Below are positions 8,217 through 16,653 of a DNA stretch of 63,879 nucleotides, in pieces. The stretch is from contig CAAGLV010000241.1 in assembly GCA_900770875.1 (NCBI GenBank), positions 1 to 63,879 of the forward strand, given 5' to 3'. Numbering within the stretch: position 1 is the first letter of the stretch; every line of letters begins with the position of its first letter. The notes under the pieces were generated by a model. The model saw nothing but the letters and a program-made list of their open reading frames with translations, ran no database searches and had not been told where the DNA came from. The translations under genes were made by a program, and so were the position numbers. Source of the DNA: Flavobacteriales bacterium. GTDB lineage: Bacteria; Bacteroidota; Bacteroidia; Flavobacteriales; Weeksellaceae.

Positions 8217-10811
8217 TTAATTTAAATTACTCAACAATTGTTCCAAACTCACCTCGTCTGCCACTAGAACCTGACGAGCTTTACTACCTTCAAAAGGTCC
8301 TACAATTCCGGCAGCTTCTAACTGATCTATTAAACGTCCGGCACGGTTATATCCTAATTTTAATTTACGTTGTAATAACGAAGCCGAACCTTGTTGTGCA
8401 ATTACAATTAAACGTGCAGCATCATTAAATAATGCATCGCGATCGGATAAATCGATATCTAATGGAGATGCTTCGCTTTCGCCAACATATTCTGGTAAAT
8501 GCATAGCATCTGGATATCCTCGTTGTTCGCCAATAAATTCGGTAATATCATCCACTTCAGGCGTATCAACAAAAGCACATTGTAAACGAACTAATTCGTT
8601 ACCTGTTGTAAAAAGCATATCTCCTTTTCCAATTAACTGATCGGCTCCTGGCGAATCTAAAATGGTACGCGAATCGATTTTAGAGGTTACACGGAAAGCA
8701 ACACGACCAGGGAAATTGGCTTTAATTGTTCCTGTAATTACGTTTACCGACGGACGTTGCGTTGCAATAATTAAATGGATACCAACGGCACGTGCTAATT
8801 GCGCTAAACGAGCAATAGGTAACTCAACTTCTTTACCAGCTGTCATAATTAAATCGGCAAATTCGTCGACAATTAATACGATATATGGCAAATAGCGATG
8901 TCCATTTTCTGGATTTAGTTTACGTGCTTTAAATTTGGTATTGTATTCTTTTATATTACGTACAAATGCATTTTTTAATAACTCGTAACGGTCGTCCATT
9001 TCGATACAAAGCGAATTTAGCGTATTAATTACTTTGGCATTATCTGTAATAATCGCTTCTTCGGCATCGGGTAATTTGGCTAAAAAGTGTCGTTCTATTT
9101 TAGAGTATAACGTTAATTCTACCTTTTTAGGGTCTACCATTACAAATTTTAATTCGGATGGATGCTTTTTATAAATTAACGAAGTAATGATGGCATTTAA
9201 TCCAACCGATTTACCTTGTCCGGTTGCACCAGCCATTAAAAGGTGAGGCATTTTTGCTAAATCGGCAATAAAGGTTTCGTTGGTAATGGTTTTACCAAAA
9301 GCGATTGGCAACTCCATATCAGCATTCTGAAATTTTTGCGAAGCAATAACCGAATGCATCGAAACCATCGAAGGATTACTGTTTGGTACTTCGATACCAA
9401 TTGTTCCTTTTCCCGGAATTGGTGCAATAATACGAATACCTAAAGCGGCTAAACTTAAGGCAATATCATCTTCTAAATTTTTAATTTTAGAAATACGCAC
9501 GCCGGCTTGTGGTACAATTTCGTATAATGTAACTGTAGGACCAATGGTTGCTTTAATCGAATCGATTCCGATGCCATAATTTTTTAAGGTATCTAAAATT
9601 CGATTTTTATTTTGTTCTAATTCTTTTTGGTCGATAATGGTATTATTTCCGCCTTCGTATTTCTTTAATAAGTTTAAAGTTGGAAATTGATAATTTGGTA
9701 AATCTTTTCTCGAATCGTATTCGCCTTGTTCTTTTACCAATCGGGCAGAAGCTTCTTCTACCGTTTCTTCTTCTTGAATAGATTCTACAGTAAAATCGGG
9801 TCCTTCTTTAATTGTTTCTACAATTTCGGGTTCCTCTATTTCGATTGTTTCTTCTTCGTCGGCCACTTTAAATACAAAATCATTGGCGCTAATTTCTTCG
9901 TCGAGTAAATCATCCGTTAATTCGTCTTCAGAAAGTGGAAGAGATGTTTCGTTGATGATTTCGAAATCAAAAGCATCTTCGGGAGATTGAGGCTGAATAG
10001 CCAATTCTATCGTAGGTTCAACTTCGATAGTTTCTTTTATTGTTTGCTCTTCGTTTTTTTGTTGTTGTTCTACTTCGGCGTTAAATTTATTAAGTAATTC
10101 TTCTTCGATTTTAGCAGCTCTTAAACGATCTTCTTCGATTTGACGAATTAAAGCTTCGGCTTTTTCTTTTTCGCGACGAGCAAGTTCAATTCTTTCTTGT
10201 TCAAGACGTTCTTTTGCTTCTTCTTCTTTTTCTAATCTAAGCAATTCTTTTTTGCGTTCTTGCCACGCAATAAAATTATCCCACGTTAAATCGTATCGCA
10301 TCATAATATAAATTACAAGCGAGATAAATAAGACTAATCCAACACCAATTTTACCGATAAACGAGTTTAAGAAATCATTAACTTCAAATCCCATTACACC
10401 AGAAAATTCGGGATGATCGGGATAAGTAAAGCCAATAAAAATTGGAAGCCAAATTAAAAAGAATAAAACTTTTGATAAAAAACTAAAAGGTTTGATATTT
10501 TTATAGCCCGTAATTTTTTTTGCAGCAAAAAGCATAACGAAAATAGGTAAAAAGAACGCTGCGATACCTATACCATTATGTATAAAGATGTGTCCTAAAA
10601 TTGCTCCAACTTTTCCTAACGAATTTTCGGCTTCAACATCGCTATCAATCATATTTGAGATTTGACTTTGATCTTCGAAACCTGTAAAATAGTACGAAAT
10701 AAACGAGCAAAATGTAATTAAACCAATACAGAAAATTATTAAAAAAACAATGGTTGAATAAAGTTTTGAATTAAATTTTTTAGGTTCTTGTTGCGTGTTT
10801 TTTATGGCCAT
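8217..10811 (-). CDS. ftsK: DNA translocase FtsK
   Basis: An 864-aa septal DNA pump that moves chromosome ends through the closing septum and activates XerCD recombination. The N-terminus has four membrane segments (about 17-45, 78-101, 112-136, 150-172). These are followed by a charged, Glu/Lys-rich coiled linker (about 185-370), shorter than in E. coli. The motor domain carries Walker A AGATGQGKSVGLN at about 530 and a Walker B-type stretch YIVLIVDEFADL. The C-terminal gamma winged helix (about 800-864; SLLQRKLKLGYNRAGRLIDQLE) reads polarity sequences on DNA. A XerD partner is encoded at 24.4 kb in this window. A -7 box lies 25 nt upstream, marking it as first gene of the minus-strand operon. 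Confidence 0.95.
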   Translation of the reverse strand: MAIKNTQQEPKKFNSKLYSTIVFLIIFCIGLITFCSFISYYFTGFEDQSQISNMIDSDVEAENSLGKVGAILGHIFIHNGIGIAAFFLPIFVMLFAAKKITGYKNIKPFSFLSKVLFFLIWLPIFIGFTYPDHPEFSGVMGFEVNDFLNSFIGKIGVGLVLFISLVIYIMMRYDLTWDNFIAWQERKKELLRLEKEEEAKERLEQERIELARREKEKAEALIRQIEEDRLRAAKIEEELLNKFNAEVEQQQKNEEQTIKETIEVEPTIELAIQPQSPEDAFDFEIINETSLPLSEDELTDDLLDEEISANDFVFKVADEEETIEIEEPEIVETIKEGPDFTVESIQEEETVEEASARLVKEQGEYDSRKDLPNYQFPTLNLLKKYEGGNNTIIDQKELEQNKNRILDTLKNYGIGIDSIKATIGPTVTLYEIVPQAGVRISKIKNLEDDIALSLAALGIRIIAPIPGKGTIGIEVPNSNPSMVSMHSVIASQKFQNADMELPIAFGKTITNETFIADLAKMPHLLMAGATGQGKSVGLNAIITSLIYKKHPSELKFVMVDPKKVELTLYSKIERHFLAKLPDAEEAIITDNAKVINTLNSLCIEMDDRYELLKNAFVRNIKEYNTKFKARKLNPENGHRYLPYIVLIVDEFADLIMTAGKEVELPIARLAQLARAVGIHLIIATQRPSVNVITGTIKANFPGRVAFRVTSKIDSRTILDSPGADQLIGKGDMLFTTGNELVRLQCAFVDTPEVDDITEFIGEQRGYPDAMHLPEYVGESEASPLDIDLSDRDALFNDAARLIVIAQQGSASLLQRKLKLGYNRAGRLIDQLEAAGIVGPFEGSKARQVLVADEVSLEQLLSNLN

Positions 10812-10835
10812 TTTTTATTTAAATCTGTGAGTTTG

Positions 10836-10843
10836 CAAAAATA
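10836..10843 (-). promoter_or_regulatory. -7 promoter box of the ftsK operon
   Basis: Reads TATTTTTG on the minus strand, matching TAnnTTTG, 25 nt before the ftsK start. Confidence 0.55.
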
Positions 10844-10926
10844 TAAAACTTTAAAGTAGTCTTGTTGTTAAACAGTACAAATTTTACTTTCTAAAATTAT
10901 ATTTTTTATTCGAGAATTAAAACTAT

Positions 10927-10934
10927 TATATTTG
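10927..10934 (+). promoter_or_regulatory. -7 promoter box of dnaX
   Basis: TATATTTG matches TAnnTTTG and ends 9 nt before the ATG at 10944. This argues that the in-frame TTG at 10932 lies inside the promoter and is not the start. Confidence 0.55.
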
Positions 10935-10943
10935 CCTTATTAT

Positions 10944-12032
10944 ATGGAAAATTTTGTAGTCTCAGCTCGTAAGTATCGCCCATTAGAATTTGCCGATGTC
11001 GTAGGACAATCTGCAATAACAAACACGTTAGAACATGCGATAGAGAGCCATCAAATCCCTCAAGCTTTATTATTTTGTGGACCACGCGGAGTTGGTAAAA
11101 CAACTTGTGCACGTATTTTAGCACGTAAAATTAACGAAGAAAATGGTGTTGATGGCGACAACGATTTTGCCTTTAATATTTTCGAATTAGATGCGGCATC
11201 TAACAACTCGGTAGATGACATCCGTAATTTAATCGATCAGGTACGTATTGTGCCACAAGTTGGTAAATATAGAGTTTATATTATCGATGAGGTGCATATG
11301 TTATCTACAGCTGCTTTTAATGCTTTTCTTAAAACATTAGAAGAACCACCAGCCCATGCAATTTTTATATTAGCAACTACAGAAAAGCATAAAATTATTC
11401 CTACGATTTTATCGCGTTGTCAGATTTACGATTTTAAACGTATTTCTGTAGAAGATATTAAACAACATTTAGTAACTGTTGCCGTAAAGGAGAATGTAAA
11501 GTACGAAGATGATGCGTTACATTTAATTGCGCAAAAGGCTGATGGTGCTTTACGCGATTCGCTTTCTATTTTTGATAGAATGGTAACTTTTACCAATAAA
11601 AATTTAACGTTAGAAGCTGTAGCAGAAAATTTAAATGTATTAGATTACGAATATTATTTTAAGTTGACAGATGCATTTTTAGCCAACGATATTCCCGAAG
11701 CAATGCTTCAGTTTAATACAATTTTAAATAAAGGGTTTGATGCACATTTATTTATTACAGGATTAGGTTCGCATTTTCGCGATTTATTAATGGCTAAAAC
11801 GGCAAATACGGTTCAGTTATTAGAAGTTGGCGAAAACACGAAAGTAAAATATGTAGAGCATGCCCAAAAATGTACAAGCGTATTTTTATTTGGCGCAATT
11901 GATATTTGTAATCAAGCAGATATTAATTATAAGACAAGTAAAAATCCACGTTTAACTGTAGAAATTGCTTTGATGCAATTGGCTACATTAACAGCCGACG
12001 AACAAGGGCTTAAAAAAAAAAGTATAGGATAG
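10944..12032 (+). CDS. dnaX: DNA polymerase III gamma-type product (zero-frame dnaX)
   Basis: Zero-frame product of 362 aa. It carries the AAA+ clamp-loader module: ARKYRPLEFADVVGQ at the N-terminus, Walker A GPRGVGKTTCARILA at about 45-59, the DEAH-like box IIDEVHMLS, the SRC motif ILSRCQIYDF with sensor 1 ILATTEKHKII just before it, and then the helical lid and oligomerisation domain III ending in TVEIALMQLATLT. The four-Cys zinc module between Walker A and the DE box, present in E. coli DnaX, is not evident here; the segment after ARILARKI is short and lacks a Cys cluster. Translation ends right after domain III, so the product would contain just what a gamma subunit needs for clamp loading and lack the tau-specific C-terminus. 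Confidence 0.8.
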   Translation: MENFVVSARKYRPLEFADVVGQSAITNTLEHAIESHQIPQALLFCGPRGVGKTTCARILARKINEENGVDGDNDFAFNIFELDAASNNSVDDIRNLIDQVRIVPQVGKYRVYIIDEVHMLSTAAFNAFLKTLEEPPAHAIFILATTEKHKIIPTILSRCQIYDFKRISVEDIKQHLVTVAVKENVKYEDDALHLIAQKADGALRDSLSIFDRMVTFTNKNLTLEAVAENLNVLDYEYYFKLTDAFLANDIPEAMLQFNTILNKGFDAHLFITGLGSHFRDLLMAKTANTVQLLEVGENTKVKYVEHAQKCTSVFLFGAIDICNQADINYKTSKNPRLTVEIALMQLATLTADEQGLKKKSIG

Positions 12033-12676
12033 TTCCTCCATCGTTTTATTTAGCAGAAGATGCTAAACAAAATGTAATACAGCAACAGATAAAGCTTACT
12101 ACTCAACAAAATCAGGGAGTTATTCATCAGCAAAATACGGTAAGTAAACCTGTTGCTCCACCTCAAAATCCATACGAAAATAAACGTGTAAATAAACCTT
12201 TGGGAATATCTTCGGGTTCGGCATTTAGTTTAAAAAATGTAATTAATCATACAACTAAAGAGAAAGAATCTGAAGAAGAAGAAATACTTCGCGACGATTT
12301 ACCAAGAAATACGTATACGTTAGAAGCTGTACAAGCATTTTGGAATAAATTTTTAGAGAAACTAAAAATAGAGAATAATATTCCGTCTTATAATGCGTTA
12401 GCTACTACAACAATACATTTAAAAGAAGAAAATATTATTGTTTTAGAATTTATTTCGGCTTCGTCGGAAACTGAATACGAAATTTATAAAAATAGGATTA
12501 TGAATGGCCTAAGAAGTGCAATTAATAATTATTATTTTACGATAGAAGTTACGTTTTCTAAATCCGAATCAAAAAGCCATATTTTAACATCTAAACAGAA
12601 ATTTGAAACTTTTGTTGAGAAAAATCCAACAATTCTTAAACTAAAAGAAGAATTTGGGTTAGATCTTTACGAATAA
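10944..12676 (+). CDS. dnaX: DNA polymerase III tau subunit, full length via -1 frameshift
   Basis: Clamp-loader/organiser subunit. The zero frame (10944-12032) encodes the AAA+ part and then stops. The -1 frame is open from 12014 to 12676 and continues the same protein: after the Lys run come YRIVPPSFY, a Gln/Pro-rich hinge, and a C-terminal domain (about residues 430-577) of the kind that ends bacterial DnaX. A shift at the A10 run (12012-12021) would give a tau of about 577 aa, a normal length for flavobacterial DnaX. No start codon with a plausible site opens the second frame on its own. Two readings remain: programmed frameshifting or polymerase slippage giving both gamma and tau, or a one-base indel in the sequence or strain. 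The ATG at 10944 is chosen over the TTG at 10932. Confidence 0.75.
12012..12022 (+). other. Slippery A10-G site in dnaX
   Basis: Ten A residues (12012-12021) followed by G. In the zero frame they are read AAA AAA AAA AGT; slipping back one base gives AAA AAA AAG and enters the tau frame. The zero-frame stop follows at 12030-12032. Homopolymer A-runs support frameshifting in E. coli dnaX (A6G) and transcript slippage in Thermus dnaX (A9). Downstream are a weak hairpin (AGGA 12026-12029 with TCCT 12034-12037) and a better 7-bp one (TTTAGCA 12049-12055 with TGCTAAA 12061-12067). Confidence 0.6.
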
Positions 12677-12761
12677 TAGGCTAAAATGTATTGTAATAGC
12701 TTAAATAAAAGCTGATTTTAAAAAAATATTTTGTAAACTTGCATATATAAATACAGAGATA

Positions 12762-13694
12762 ATGAAAAAAATTCTTGTAGGAATTTTCGTTGTTGCGACG
12801 TTAGCGTCTTGTAACAAAGGAAAAACTGTAGAAAAATTAGATAATGACGATCAAAAAGCATCTTACGCTTTTGGTGTTGGTTTAGGTGAAGGAGTTAAAC
12901 AAATGTCTTCTCGCTTAGTTGAGTCTGATAGCATCGATTATGCACAGTTAGAAAAAGGTTTAAAAGATTATTTAAACGGTTCTACAGGTAGAGAATCTTA
13001 CTCAATTGGTCAACAAATGGGACAACAGATAGAAACTGTTATTAACCAACAACAATTAGATCAATTAGATAAAGATGTTATCGTACAAGGTATTATGGAT
13101 GTTGTGCGTCATAAGAAATTATTAATTACGCAAGAAGCGGGAATGACTTTCTTAGATACATATGCACAAAATCATATGAAAAATCTTTCGAACAAAAATA
13201 AAGAAGAATCTAAGAAATTAGTTGAAGCTAAGAAAACAGGAAAAGCAAAAGCTACTGCTTCGGGATTAGTTTACGAACCAGTTAAAGAAGGAACAGGAGC
13301 TAAGCCAAATGCTAATTCTATTGTTAAAGTAAAATACACAGGAAAATTATTATCGAACGGTAAAGTTTTCGATTCTACTGATAAAAACAATAAAGGAGAA
13401 GCTGTAGAATTCCCATTAAATGCTGTAATCCCAGGATGGTCTGAAGGTTTACAATTAATGACAAAAGGTTCTACTTATAAATTCTACATTCCGGCTGAAT
13501 TAGCTTACGGTGAAAACGGAGCGCCAGGTGGTCAGATTGGACCAAACCAAGCGTTAGAATTTGAAGTTGAGTTAGTTGATTTTAAAGATGGTGAACCAGC
13601 TCCACAAGGTGGACAACCAGGTGGTTTATCTGAAGCACAATTAAAAGAATTACAAAAACAATTCGAAGCTCAGGCTGCACAACAAGGTAAATAA
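12762..13694 (+). CDS. FKBP-type peptidyl-prolyl isomerase lipoprotein
   Basis: A 310-aa lipoprotein folding catalyst. The N-terminus is a type II signal with lipobox LASC (Cys17). Residues about 25-150 form the helical dimerisation domain of FkpA/Mip proteins (KASYAFGVGLGEGV..., SYSIGQQMGQQI). Residues about 170-280 are the FKBP catalytic domain with VKVKYTGKLLSNGKVFDST, VIPGWSEGLQLM, YIPAELAYG and LEFEVELVDF. The last 25 residues are a Gln/Gly-rich tail. The enzyme should act in the periplasm or at a membrane surface, speeding cis-trans proline isomerisation of envelope proteins. It appears monocistronic: a -7-like box with one mismatch (TAAACTTG, 12734-12741) lies upstream and a terminator follows. 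Confidence 0.92.
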   Translation: MKKILVGIFVVATLASCNKGKTVEKLDNDDQKASYAFGVGLGEGVKQMSSRLVESDSIDYAQLEKGLKDYLNGSTGRESYSIGQQMGQQIETVINQQQLDQLDKDVIVQGIMDVVRHKKLLITQEAGMTFLDTYAQNHMKNLSNKNKEESKKLVEAKKTGKAKATASGLVYEPVKEGTGAKPNANSIVKVKYTGKLLSNGKVFDSTDKNNKGEAVEFPLNAVIPGWSEGLQLMTKGSTYKFYIPAELAYGENGAPGGQIGPNQALEFEVELVDFKDGEPAPQGGQPGGLSEAQLKELQKQFEAQAAQQGK

Positions 13695-13720
13695 TTTTAA
13701 GAATTATATATAAATAGAAA

Positions 13721-13747
13721 AGCGACTTAATTTAAGTCGCTTTTTTT
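13721..13747. terminator. Terminator after the FKBP gene
   Basis: AGCGACTTAA pairs with TTAAGTCGC, then a run of T. The A-run on the left lets it also serve the converging thioredoxin-fold gene. Confidence 0.85.
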
Positions 13748-13753
13748 ATGTTT

Positions 13754-14257
13754 TTATCTTTCGATTTTATTTAAATGTTTAAATAGTTCGTTAATTTCTA
13801 CAGATCCTCTTTTTACGGTTTCTAAGTTTCCTTTTTTATCGAATAAATAAAAAGTTGGGATAGAAAGAGGATGAAATAATTCGGCAAATTCGTACTCGGT
13901 ATCTTGTAAAATTTCTAACGATTTAAGTTCGTTTAAACGAGGAGCAACAGAATTAAATTTTTCGATAAAAACATCTTTATCATATTCTGTTACAAAAATT
14001 ACATTTACATCTTTTAAATAATCGATATTATTATTTAAATGCTCCATCGATAATAAACAATGTATACATTCGGGCGAAACTAAACCAATTAAAGTTTTTT
14101 TATTTTTTTTTATGTCGGTGTTTTTATAAATACCATCGCCTTTAATTTTTACAAACTGAAAGGTTGGTATTTTATCGGGATAATTAGTGTCTGTTTGTTG
14201 TGCTTGGCTAAAAACAGAACCAAATACAAGCATTAAGATTGCAAGTGCAGATTTCAT
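13754..14257 (-). CDS. Periplasmic thioredoxin-fold protein with CxxC motif
   Basis: A 167-aa exported protein. A signal peptide (about 1-19, ending SQAQ) precedes a TlpA/thioredoxin-like domain. The active site is S-P-E-C-I-H-C (Cys64 and Cys67), within the first beta-strand/helix unit, and the cis-Pro loop is seen as LSIPTFYLFDKKGNL. The CIHC dipeptide differs from the usual CPxC: the Pro after the first Cys is missing, which normally changes redox potential. It probably acts in thiol-disulfide exchange in the periplasm. It lies downstream of the siderophore-type receptor but behind that gene's terminator, so separate transcription is likely. Confidence 0.75.
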   Translation of the reverse strand: MKSALAILMLVFGSVFSQAQQTDTNYPDKIPTFQFVKIKGDGIYKNTDIKKNKKTLIGLVSPECIHCLLSMEHLNNNIDYLKDVNVIFVTEYDKDVFIEKFNSVAPRLNELKSLEILQDTEYEFAELFHPLSIPTFYLFDKKGNLETVKRGSVEINELFKHLNKIER

Positions 14258-14300
14258 TTATTTTAATTTAGTTTGCTCGAAGTTAAGCATTTTTACAAAA

Positions 14301-14325
14301 AAAAGAGGCTATAAAGCCTCTTTTT
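14301..14325 (-). terminator. Terminator after the TonB-dependent receptor gene
   Basis: AAAAGAGGCT and AGCCTCTTTT form a strong hairpin around a 4-nt loop, with a T-run on the minus strand, placed between the receptor and the thioredoxin-fold gene. Confidence 0.85.
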
Positions 14326-14364
14326 CCTAGTGTTTTAAAAACTATGATAGTTTGGTGAGTTGAG

Positions 14365-16524
14365 TTAGAATTTAAATACAACTTGTCCTGCAATATTAAA
14401 TGGATCGATTTGGTTGATGTATCCACCTCTATAATATGAGTTGTATCCGATTTCGTTTGTAATGTTATTAAAGAATAAACGGAAATCAAATTTCTTGATT
14501 GAATATCCTGCCTGAATGTTAACTGTTGTATATTCTGGCATTAAGAATGGTTTTGAACCAGGAACTGTATTGTGTGCAAATGTTTTCTTTGTGTATTCGT
14601 TTACCGGACGAGATCCTACGTAATAAACACCAGCAGATAAACTTAAGTTATCTAAGAAACTATCTGTATTTTGAAATTTGTATTGTACCCATGCATTAGC
14701 TGTTGCATAAGGTGCATTCATCGGACGAGATCCGTTAACATAAGCAGGCGAATCTTCGTATTTAGCATTTAAGTATGCATATCCTAATAATACTTGTAAA
14801 TTAGTTAAGATACGTCCTGTAATATCAACTTCAACACCATTTCTTTTTAAGTTACCAGCTAAACCATAAAAGTTTGTAGCAGCTCCGTTGTCATCATAAA
14901 TCTGGTAAGAAAGATTTTTGTTATTCATATCGAAGTAAGTGATGTTTGCACGTAAACGGTCGTTAAACCAACTTGTTTTAACACCAGCTTCGATTTGATG
15001 TGTACGAGAAATACCTACAGTTCCACCACCTTCTAATGGGTTAGAAGCACTTCTTAAGTTAGATGTTGTGGTATAAGAACCAAATAAATGGATGTTTTTT
15101 GTTGGCGATACCATAATACCAAACATAGGGTCTAATACATCTTTTTGATTTTCGCCAGAATATGACCATCTTAAGCTACCAACAAGTTTTACATAATCTG
15201 TAATATTAAGATTGTGTTGCGTCATAAATCCATAGTAGAAATTCTTTTGTAAAGGTGTAATTTCAGTAAGGTTTAATTGATTCCAATCAAAATTTGTAGG
15301 CGCGTTATTGTTAATGTTTTCTAAGACATTAATTTGATCGATGTTATTTACAGTATTAGATGTTCTAGAGTCTACACGTACAGTAGTATAATCATAACCT
15401 ACTTGCCAATTCCAGTTAAATACACCAGCTTTCATGTCTTTACCCATGATGTCGATTTGTACAGTAGAGTTTCTATCGTTTTTGTACGATCTACTCATAC
15501 CGCGGCTTCTTAAAGCATAGTTAACATCGCTTCCTCTACCAACTGTAGATAAAGTAGCACCACGTTGATCTCTATCGTTGTAAGATGCATAGTAAGCAGC
15601 TCTTACATTAATTTTATTTGTAATTTGACGAGTTGCACGTAACGAGTAAGTAATAGCGTCAGTATCTTCGTAATCTGTATTAAAACCTAAGAATTTATGT
15701 CCTAAGTTAACTAATTTTTGTTCGGTATCTGGCCCTAAATTTACTGTACCACGATCTGGTACTCCTTTAAAGTTTAGGTAATCCATTTCTGCAATAACTT
15801 CGGTTTTATCGTCTGGTCGCCAAGCTACCGATGGCTGAATGTAAAAACGTTTACTGTTAACAACATCTCTATAGCTATCCATTTGTTGGTATGCACCATT
15901 TACTCTAAATGCAAATTTGCGTTGTTGACCAATTGTTCGTTGTACATCGAATGTTGTACGAATTTGGTTCCAAGAACCTACACGTAAACCAATATTAGCA
16001 GCATTAATAAAACGTGGCGTTTTAGTTACGATGTTAATTAAACCACCTGCCGATCCTAAACCATTACCAACACCTTGTGTAATTGCAGCCGATCCTTTAA
16101 TTACTTGTACTGATTCTACTCCTTGCATATCTGCAATACCAGCAGCCGATCTAAAATCCGAATCTTGTCTTACGCCGTTACGTAATACAGGAGTTCCTCT
16201 ATAACCACGGATCGACATCGATTCTCTATTTCCACCATAAGATCCAAATAATGTTACACCTGGTACATTTTTAGCAACATCTGTAATTGATAATGCACCT
16301 TGTTCTGTAATTAATTTTTCTGAGATTACAGAAATTGATTGTAATTGATCTTGTGGAGAGCCTGGAAAGCGAGTTACACTTTCTAAACCTCTTTGCTTTG
16401 TGTTTCTATCTCCAAAGATTTCAACTTCGTTTAATACGTTAATCGAATCTTTTTTATCTTCTTGTCCATAAGCTTGAATACTAACAATAGATACTAAAGA
16501 AAGTAGAAATATATTTTTCTTCAT
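14365..16524 (-). CDS. TonB-dependent siderophore-type receptor
   Basis: A 719-aa outer-membrane receptor. It has a signal peptide (about 1-20, ending AYGQ) and a TonB-box-like stretch near residues 31-37 (LNEVEIF). The plug domain (about 50-170) includes ALSITDVAKNVPGVTLFG, MSIRGYRGTPVLRNGVR and VQVIKGSAAITQGVGNGLG. A 22-strand barrel follows, ending in FNIAGQVVFKF with the terminal Phe expected for BAM recognition. It lacks the N-terminal carboxypeptidase-like domain of polymer receptors. The pattern fits FhuA/FhuE/FpvA-type ferric siderophore receptors, though the ligand is unknown. A -7 box and two identical 13-bp repeats lie upstream, suggesting iron-dependent control. Confidence 0.88.
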   Translation of the reverse strand: MKKNIFLLSLVSIVSIQAYGQEDKKDSINVLNEVEIFGDRNTKQRGLESVTRFPGSPQDQLQSISVISEKLITEQGALSITDVAKNVPGVTLFGSYGGNRESMSIRGYRGTPVLRNGVRQDSDFRSAAGIADMQGVESVQVIKGSAAITQGVGNGLGSAGGLINIVTKTPRFINAANIGLRVGSWNQIRTTFDVQRTIGQQRKFAFRVNGAYQQMDSYRDVVNSKRFYIQPSVAWRPDDKTEVIAEMDYLNFKGVPDRGTVNLGPDTEQKLVNLGHKFLGFNTDYEDTDAITYSLRATRQITNKINVRAAYYASYNDRDQRGATLSTVGRGSDVNYALRSRGMSRSYKNDRNSTVQIDIMGKDMKAGVFNWNWQVGYDYTTVRVDSRTSNTVNNIDQINVLENINNNAPTNFDWNQLNLTEITPLQKNFYYGFMTQHNLNITDYVKLVGSLRWSYSGENQKDVLDPMFGIMVSPTKNIHLFGSYTTTSNLRSASNPLEGGGTVGISRTHQIEAGVKTSWFNDRLRANITYFDMNNKNLSYQIYDDNGAATNFYGLAGNLKRNGVEVDITGRILTNLQVLLGYAYLNAKYEDSPAYVNGSRPMNAPYATANAWVQYKFQNTDSFLDNLSLSAGVYYVGSRPVNEYTKKTFAHNTVPGSKPFLMPEYTTVNIQAGYSIKKFDFRLFFNNITNEIGYNSYYRGGYINQIDPFNIAGQVVFKF

Positions 16525-16542
16525 CGTGTTTTTATTTTTTAT

Positions 16543-16590
16543 TTAATCTAAATAAGGTTATGCAAACTTAATTGGACTTAATCTAAATAA
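16543..16590 (-). promoter_or_regulatory. Two identical 13-bp repeats flanking the receptor promoter
   Basis: TTATTTAGATTAA (minus-strand reading) occurs at 16578-16590 and again at 16543-16555, a spacing of 35 bp. The -7 box lies between them. The arrangement fits a metal-responsive repressor of the Fur or DtxR class, but the regulator is inferred only from the target gene. Confidence 0.45.
16563..16570 (-). promoter_or_regulatory. -7 promoter box of the TonB receptor gene
   Basis: Reads TAAGTTTG on the minus strand, matching TAnnTTTG, 39 nt before the start codon. Confidence 0.55.
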
Positions 16591-16595
16591 AAAGA

Positions 16596-16630
16596 AAATC
16601 GCATAATAAAAATTTTTTATTATGCGATTT
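16596..16630 (-). terminator. Long perfect hairpin terminator after rsmD
   Basis: AAATCGCATAATAAAAA (16596-16612) is followed directly by its reverse complement (16613-16630). The 17-bp stem has almost no loop and ends the rsmD/DUF3822 transcript before the receptor promoter. Confidence 0.75.
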
Positions 16631-16653
16631 GTTATAATTATAATTTATAATGT

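Noticed and set aside
12200..12676. A separate small gene after dnaX
   Set aside because: The frame is open further upstream to 12014 and continues the DnaX protein. The ATG at 12200 lies inside this continuous domain, so it is the tau C-terminus rather than an independent gene.
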